DNA of 64,000 nt from Pteria penguin (lineage: Eukaryota; Mollusca; Bivalvia; Pterioida; Pteriidae), in the NCBI GenBank assembly GCA_035048485.1, contig CM068583.1:42763542-42827541 (forward strand), in the 5' to 3' direction. The position numbers and the translations under genes are program-made. This document shows positions 57,346 to 64,000 of the stretch, piece after piece (the first letter of the stretch is position 1; each line of letters begins with the position of its first letter). The notes under the pieces were generated by a model. It was not told where the DNA came from. It searched no databases and saw nothing but the letters and a program-made list of their open reading frames with translations.

Positions 57346-57629
57346 ATTACACTATACACGATATTGTTCGTTTTTTCCATGGAATATGAGATATGGTTTA
57401 CCCTTCAGTACTTCTTCGTTTTTTACTTTTGTAGGAACAAATAAAAATATATACTCGTGTAGCAAATTAGCGCACCGTATGTGCGACAACTTGCGTCTCT
57501 TCAGTGATGCTCAAGAATGAAACTATTTATAAAAGTATAAATATTTGAAAAGCAAAGTAAGAACCAAGCTGACTTATTATAAGAGTGAAAATACGAAATT
57601 AACTGGTGTCACATGACTGACTATACCAA
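57346..57629. other. Short intergenic stretch, nothing seen
   Basis: No feature recognised. Confidence 0.4.
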
Positions 57630-57790
57630 TAACAACAATGTACCACACTGGCCATTCACAAGCCCCTGATATTCAGAGGTAAGAAAAGGTGTCTGGGAGG
57701 AGTGACCGTGTCCTGTTTGGCTAGTCACACCCGCCGTGAATGCCCTTACATACAGAGCACTGTATATATACATAAATGTGCACAAACACT
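57630..57790 (-). mobile_element. Penelope-like 3' fragment
   Basis: On the minus strand GGCGGGTGTGACTAGCCAAA, then CACTCCTCCCAGACACC and a GTTTGTGAATGG-like end, follow the order of 57255-57340 and of the minus-strand copy at 58690-58760. Confidence 0.4.
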
Positions 57791-58669
57791 GCAGAAAATG
57801 CCACAGTCATATCAGGAAAATGGGTAAAATAACACTTAAGTCAAATCCTCCTTGAGGGAATAAGTGTGACGTTAATGTAAAATACTAAAGTAACTGTTGT
57901 CACATAACTATGGCACTATAAACAAAGCTTCTAGGGACAGAGCATTGTATGAGATAGTATATATGTAGTATACCTCATACGTGGTAAAGAAACTCTCAGA
58001 ACATATGCACCGACATTAATTGAAGCAGTAGTGTAGTTCCACGATTCCACGGTCCAAAATATAAGGAAATAATATACGTACAGAGCTCTTTATTAATGAT
58101 TCAATGATTTACAAAAAGATTTAAGGTACGATATATATATTTCGTGTGAGTATCAGAGCACTGAATTGGAAACTGACAGTCCACAGCAGCGGTATCGATC
58201 CAGAGGCAATTATAACTAAAAGCACTTGTATATATGCACTTGCTTTAAATATTTTTGCATCAAAATACATGTTAAATTTTGTTGAATGAATTGAAAAAAG
58301 CAAATAACAGATTTTAACTGAATGTTAATTTGGATATTTGCAGTATAATCTTTAGAAGAGAAAGTATCTGGTACCTGTGTCAACAAAGCAGCACAAGGCA
58401 ACACACAAAGATATAGAAAATGTCACAGTCACACAGCATCATGGGTGTAATGAAACACAATGAAGAAGAAAGTTATTTTACCACACTTATAATCCTAACC
58501 TTAATAGCGAATTACCGTTTTATAATTTATAAATACAAAATTGAGTAACTATCACGCAACGTCACCATAAGATCATGAATGAATGAAAAACAATTTTCTC
58601 TCTTTTCCGTCTACCGATCAGTTATCTAATTTCGAAGTCTAATAGTGGACGCTAAACTATGGAATTGTC
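57791..58669. other. Intergenic sequence, no gene seen
   Basis: No feature recognised; short minus-strand frames at 58121-58404 lack family marks. Confidence 0.4.
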
Positions 58670-59215
58670 CCATACAAATCGTTCACAAACCCCATAAAAT
58701 AAAACATTTCGAGGTGAGACCAGGTGACCGGGGAGAGTGAGCATGTCCTGTTTGCACCCAACTCCCGTCGCAACAGTTATATTGAAACATGTCAAAGTCG
58801 GTGAAAGTCCCCATGCACACAGAAATGTACATAAATGGTGAAAGTGACGTCATAATAGGAATTGTCGAACAGTCATTCAATCGCACTCCAGAACGTCACG
58901 AATCATTTTGCAAAATGGGGTCTCATATTTTCTTATGAGATCACCGTAGCGACCGTAGAACTTTCTCAATGACGATTTTAGACGTTCTGTAACATAACCC
59001 TGAACAAGTACTTTTCAGTCAGCCGCTTAGCCCTTATGACTATTGTATTTCGAGCATGCCCTGACGTATCTTATAAGCTGAGATATGCCATAGGTAGGAG
59101 AGGAAGGGATGTTGCTGCTCAGGAAAGGGAAGTTCGTTATGTGCAAGTTGTAATCGTCACGTTTGTCGTACAGGGAGGTGTTCAAGTGACCGGTATTAAT
59201 AGACAGTATGGTAGA
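58670..59215 (-). pseudogene. Penelope-like RT thumb fragment, minus strand
   Basis: On the minus strand the reading TSLYDKRDDYNLHITNFPFL continues into SSNIPSSPTYGI, QLIRYVRACSKY, then after a frameshift QGYVTERLKSSLRKFYGRYG. Its order and wording match the plus-strand copy at 56720-57000. The tail (GTTGCGACGGGAGTTGGGTG, CACCTGGTCTCACCTCGAAA) ends at about 58680. Confidence 0.6.
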
Positions 59216-59683
59216 AATCTCTGACCGATTTAATCAAGTTTTCTACATGTATCTAAAATCTGTGACATTCTGAATACTGCATACTTTACAGGCAAATTCT
59301 GTCATACAGCTGAGTAAGATTTTCTTTATGTATCTTGCACTAGACTTATTTCTTCTGCTGGTTGCTTGTTAATTTTTTTCATATAATGCATCTTTCTGGT
59401 GTAGCTACATGTATCTTGGTTGTTATATGAATAATTGACACATTGCTATAATTCATGTAAATGGGAAACAACACATACAAACTTCTGTAAAATTAAACGG
59501 ACCCTACCAAATGTTACATTCATTCTTTTTTACATATTGCCTTCACAACGCAAAGTGAACATGCATTTCAATTAATTTTTCTCTCTAAAACGACGTACCT
59601 GAAACCAAAATAGTGTAAGCAAATCAAAGCATTGTATGCAATACAAAACAGAAACGCTCTATGAAAATAAATAATAAGTATAC
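59216..59683. other. Intergenic sequence, no gene seen
   Basis: No feature recognised. Confidence 0.4.

Positions 59684-59758
<75 letters not shown>
59684..59758. repeat. (AAT)n microsatellite
   Basis: An uninterrupted run of about 25 AAT/ATA triplets. Confidence 0.95.
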
Positions 59759-59767
59759 TAGAGCTTA

Positions 59768-59787
59768 CCTGTTGCCGAGGCAACAGG
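59768..59787. repeat. Perfect short hairpin at a repeat start
   Basis: CCTGTTGCCGAGGCAACAGG is a perfect 9-bp stem with a 2-base loop, preceded by AACTAGAGCTTA. It resembles the leading hairpins of the elements at 18559 and 47448 and may open another, truncated member of that kind. Confidence 0.45.
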
Positions 59788-59799
59788 GCAGGTCTTCCT

Positions 59800-60270
59800 T
59801 TTTAGAAAGAAAAAAGAACAATACGTAGATAGAAAGAAGTTTACGTAATTACGTAATTTTTAAACTTAAATAGCGGCTATACCATAAAAGCTAGATAATT
59901 GTTGGTGTTGGTTTTAATGCAAAAAAAAACATACCTGTCAGAAATGAGAATAAAAACTTGAAAAGTCTATCTTGAATGATAAACTTATATTTGAGAAATT
60001 GAAAAAATAAAGCACTGTTACGTAATTTCCTTTAAAAGCATATTTTTTTCAATTTTCTTCGTTTTAAACAATTTTCCCTGGCTAAGCAAATAAGTAGCAG
60101 AGAGAAAAAGGTTGTTGGTAAAGCTGTTTTTAAGAAAATGGCAGTCAAAGTGATAGGAATTATAATAATAATAATATAATTTGTCCGTGCGTATTATCCC
60201 ATAATCCGTAATCTGCATAAATATCATCAGGTATATATACAAAGAATGGAAATTTACAGTATCGGATTAA
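59800..60270. other. Intergenic sequence, no gene seen
   Basis: AT-rich sequence without recognised features. Confidence 0.4.
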
Positions 60271-60276
60271 TGCTAA

Positions 60277-61963
60277 TTCCAAACATTATCTCTTAGTATA
60301 GATATCAGACACTACCAAACATTATCTCTTAGTATAGATATCAAACACTGCCACACATTATCTCTTAGTATAGATATCAAACACTGCCACACATTATCTC
60401 TTAGTATAGATATCAGACACTACCACACATTATCTCTTAGTATAGATATCAGACACTACCACACATTATCTCTTAGAATAGATATCAGGCACTACCACAC
60501 ATTATCTCTTATTATAAATATCAGACACTACCAGACATTATCTCTTAGTATAGATATCAGACACTACCAAGCATTATCTCTTCGTATAGATATCAGCCAC
60601 TACCAGACATTATTTCTTAGTATAGATATCAGACACTACCAAACATTATCTCTTAGTATAGATATCAGCCACTGCCAGACATTATCTCTTAGTATAGATA
60701 TCATACACTACCAAACATTATCTCTTAGTATAGATATCATACACTACCAAATATTATCTCTTAGTATAGATATCAGACAATACCAAACATTATCTCTTAG
60801 TAAAGATATCAGACACTACCAGACATTATCTCTCAGTATAGCTATCAGACACTACCAGATATTATCTCTTAGTGTAGATATCAGACACTACCAAACATTA
60901 TCTATTAGTATAGCTATCAGACACTACCAGACATTAACTCTTAGTGTAGATATCAGACACTACCAAACATTATCTATTAGTATAGATATCAGACACTACC
61001 GAACATTATCTCTTAGTGTAGATATCAGACACTACCAGACATTATCTCTTAGTGTTGATATTAGACATTACCAAACATTATCTCTTAGTGTTGATATCAG
61101 ACACTACCAAACATTATCTCTCAGTATAGATATCAGACACTACCAGACATTATCTCTCAGTATGGATATCAGACACTACCAAACATTATCTCTTAGTGTA
61201 GATATCAGACACTACCAGACATTATCTCTCAGTATGGATATCAGACACTACCAAACATTATCTCTTAGTGTAGATATCAGACACTACCAAACATTATCTC
61301 TTAGTATAGATATCAGACACTACCAAACATTATCTCTTAGTATAGATATCAGACACTACCAAACATTATCTCTTAGTATAGATATCAGACACTACCAAAC
61401 ATTATCTCTTAGTATAGATATCAGACACTACCAAACATTATCTCTTAGTGTAGATATCAGACACTACCAAACATTATCTCTTAGTGTTGATATCAGACAC
61501 TACCAAACATTATCTTTCAGTATAGATATCAGACACTACCAAACATTATCTCTTAGTATAGATATCAGGCACTACCAAACATTATCTCTTAGTATAGATA
61601 TCAGACACCACCAAACATTATCTCTTAGTATAGATATCAGACACTACCAAACATTATCTCTTAGTATAGATATAAGACACTACCAAGCATTATCTCTTAG
61701 TATAGATATCAGCCACTACCAGACATTATCTCTTAGTATAGATATCAGACACTACCAAACATTATCTCTTAGTATAGATATCAGCCACTGCCAGACATTA
61801 TCTCTTAGTATGGATATCAGACACTACCAAACATTATCTCTTAGTTTAGATATCAGGCACTACCAAACATTACCTCTTAGTATAGATATCAGACACCACC
61901 AAACATTATCTCTTAGTATAGATATCAGACACTACCAAACATTATCTCTTAGTACAGATATTA
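60277..61963 (+). repeat. 36-bp satellite array (~47 units), one frame open
   Basis: The unit is AGTATAGATATCAGACACTA followed by CCAAACATTATCTCTT. All units from 60295 to about 61960 keep a 36-bp period with no indel that I can see. Read from the AGT, each unit encodes the 12 residues SIDIRHYQTLSL. This frame is open from 60277 to the stop at 62062-62064, about 595 codons, with the first ATG at 61162. The other plus frames have a TAG in most units. No start context, splice site or signal peptide supports a gene, so I call it a satellite. Confidence 0.9.
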
Positions 61964-62064
61964 GGACATACATACGCATATTTATTCCGAACATTTATGT
62001 GCGTATTTCGACAACCTGTGCTCAAGGCCGAAACTTGAAAATATTTGCAGAGCAGGCTGATTAA

Positions 62065-62694
62065 TGAAATCTGGGTTTCTAAATAAGAGGTTAGATTTAA
62101 CTTTTGGATTTTCCAGATAGAAATTGGAAACATTAGAAAGCTTGGTACATAGTAAAACATAATTACAGTGAGATAGGGTTGTTAACGAGAACATTATTAT
62201 GGAAAATAACGTGTATTTTAAAGATTTTATAGCTGAAGATCAAGACAGCAGCGACTGTTGGTTTTGTCAATCGTGAACCGATTAATGACATGAAAGTTGA
62301 GTGGTACAGGATTGTTCGTGTTCAGCTGTAACCATATGACGACGAAAAAGCTTTGTATGCTCTATTACACGCCATACAAATATTCGTAATGACCTATCTC
62401 AAAATTAATTATTCAGTGTAGGGTATTATCAACCAAAAAATAGACGCCCACATCTTAAATATATATGTACCAAATGGACAGTAAAACAAAAACCACATCA
62501 TATTCATATCACAGCCTGAAATAAAAAGTTCCTGGGTGAGACAAATACTTATTTTCTGAGTGTACTAAATGTGAACATTGATGATGATGCGAAAGGAAAT
62601 ATTCTTGTGTTAAGGTTGCTTTTTATGTTGATATATAACGTTAAAATAGCAGTTACACATGTACTGTTTAATTGTAACCATCACATCTGGTTGA
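62065..62694. other. Region upstream of GT84-like copy 2
   Basis: It does not resemble the region upstream of copy 1. No TATA box stands out near the ATG. Confidence 0.4.
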
Positions 62695-64000
62695 ATGGAA
62701 AGAAAGTACAAGTTAATTCTTTACTTCACAGCATGGGTTTTACTGGCTATCATTGCTGTGATTTTGAATTTTCTGAACATAAACTTCGACAAAACCCATT
62801 ATGCCACTGGGATAGTATTGACATTAATATTGGGTATAGTACAAGGAAGCGTGCTCGAATACCCCGTACAAACCATTGCTTGTCTAATCGTCGGTGGCTG
62901 GAAACGTGATGTACCACGAGCACCGTCATTTTCACAGACTTTGATTCTGAACTACAATTTGCTAGCTTACAGTCAAGAAGAGATAGACGAGTGTATGGAG
63001 ATGATGTATAAAGCATATATGGGAAATCTTAGTTATAAGATATCAGCAGTTCTTGTCAGTGCAACCAGTGATGATCTACTGAGGGGCTACGAGATATTCA
63101 CACGTGACTATTATAGGACTTCTATTTTTGATGAACTGTATAGCGAAGGACTAGCCTTTGCTCGGGGAGAATTCGACTCCATCGATCCTTCGCATTATCG
63201 TCATATATGGGCACAGTACCAAAATATAGAACCCAGTGAATTCAAAAGAATTTATCTTCATGAAATCTGTGGAAGATTCGCTAGAGAATTTATGGTCATT
63301 CACAGAGTAAGTAGAGTGCTTCGAAAATGCGGACAATATCAAGATTTAATGCTCCTATCGTCAGGCGATAACCGTGCATACACATATTGTGACGTTGACT
63401 TTTACAGTCGAAGTGCTCGAAAATATGGAGAACCTTTGTTTTATGAAACTGCTGATGTACTAAATATTTTGGGTAAAAATTTCGATTACACACTTGTACT
63501 TGACGGGGATACAGGTGTTCCAAAGAAAACAGCTTACGATTTATTACGAATAGCGGAAGCACATCGGAATCGTGGAATTATTCAGCCCGCCATAAATCTG
63601 CAGTGTCAAAAACGTGACACTATATTTATGCATTTAGAATGTATGCGACAGACACTAAATGAACCACTTGCAAATTCGAATGCTGCTATCTTCGAACAGT
63701 CGTCTTATTTTGGAAAAGCTTTGATAAGGAATGATATTTACATTGAAAAAGTTTTAGGTTCTAGGGAAAATCTTATTGAACGTGTACCCATAGATGTGTT
63801 AAGTCACGATACATTCGAGGCGGCTTTGTTACAGCCTTTGTACGTAGGAACAGTTTTCCTAGAAGAAGCCCCTTGCTATAATTATGTTTCCTGGAACATA
63901 CGGGAAAGAAGGTGGAACAGAGGCGAAATTCTTCTCGCTATATATTTCTGGAAAACGGCTTTTGGAAAACCGATGCGTTGGTTACAAAAGATATTTCAGC
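62695..64000 (+). CDS. GT84-like membrane glycosyltransferase, copy 2 (cut by window edge)
   Basis: The first 435 codons of a second copy, equal to codons 1-435 of the gene at 33556, with a constant offset of 29,139 bases and no indels. It keeps LVLDGDTGVP, SSYFGKALI, VLSHDTFEA and RERRW, so the GT domain looks intact. I see only four amino-acid changes (R4K, T326A, F422A, K433I) against more than 25 silent ones. Silent changes cluster at the start and after about 63,885, and the middle is almost identical, which suggests gene conversion. The role is as for copy 1. The C-terminal membrane part lies outside the window, so whether this copy is complete is unknown. Confidence 0.75.
   Translation, partial: MERKYKLILYFTAWVLLAIIAVILNFLNINFDKTHYATGIVLTLILGIVQGSVLEYPVQTIACLIVGGWKRDVPRAPSFSQTLILNYNLLAYSQEEIDECMEMMYKAYMGNLSYKISAVLVSATSDDLLRGYEIFTRDYYRTSIFDELYSEGLAFARGEFDSIDPSHYRHIWAQYQNIEPSEFKRIYLHEICGRFAREFMVIHRVSRVLRKCGQYQDLMLLSSGDNRAYTYCDVDFYSRSARKYGEPLFYETADVLNILGKNFDYTLVLDGDTGVPKKTAYDLLRIAEAHRNRGIIQPAINLQCQKRDTIFMHLECMRQTLNEPLANSNAAIFEQSSYFGKALIRNDIYIEKVLGSRENLIERVPIDVLSHDTFEAALLQPLYVGTVFLEEAPCYNYVSWNIRERRWNRGEILLAIYFWKTAFGKPMRWLQKIFQ

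Overview
The window is nuclear DNA of an animal, most likely a bivalve mollusc. It is AT-rich and gene-poor, its genes are split by long introns, and it is full of repeats typical of bivalve genomes: tRNA-derived SINEs whose tails read GACGTAAAACACCAAT followed by CAACCAACC-like sequence, hairpin-bounded modular repeats, Penelope-like retroelement pieces, miniature inverted-repeat elements, long satellites and microsatellites. The species cannot be named from the sequence alone.

Layout. 1-7500: intergenic repeats, including two small transposon insertions whose empty sites survive in a paralogous copy nearby. 7751-29627, minus strand: one gene of about ten coding exons whose splice phases agree throughout. 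It encodes a roughly 620-residue protein of unknown function, basic at the front and acidic and disordered at the back. Its largest intron holds two arrays of a ~490-bp module. 29628-33500: intergenic, with a SINE that carries a nested inverted-repeat element. 33556-35604, plus strand: an intronless 682-residue membrane glycosyltransferase that resembles the synthase module of bacterial cyclic beta-1,2-glucan synthases (GT84, NdvB/ChvB type). 38906-41225: a 28-bp satellite. 42087-42968: a non-autonomous DNA transposon with pogo/Tigger-like ends. 45465-53406, plus strand: a secreted C-type lectin gene in which a single symmetric exon coding for a farnesoic-acid-O-methyltransferase-like (FAMeT) domain sits in the intron that splits the lectin domain. 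48560-59215: several broken Penelope-like elements in both orientations. 60277-61963: a 36-bp satellite that stays open in one frame for about 595 codons. 62695-64000: the first 435 codons of a second GT84-like gene, collinear with the first copy without a single indel and cut by the window edge.

The most interesting content is the pair of GT84-like genes. They look like a bacterial type of glucan synthase domestic to an animal genome: intronless, carrying eukaryotic polyadenylation signals, flanked by host repeats, duplicated about 29 kb apart, and differing mostly at silent sites. The lectin gene with the domain exon nested in its lectin domain is the second point of interest. Everything here was read by eye; splice sites and family assignments are inferences from sequence, with no transcript or database support.
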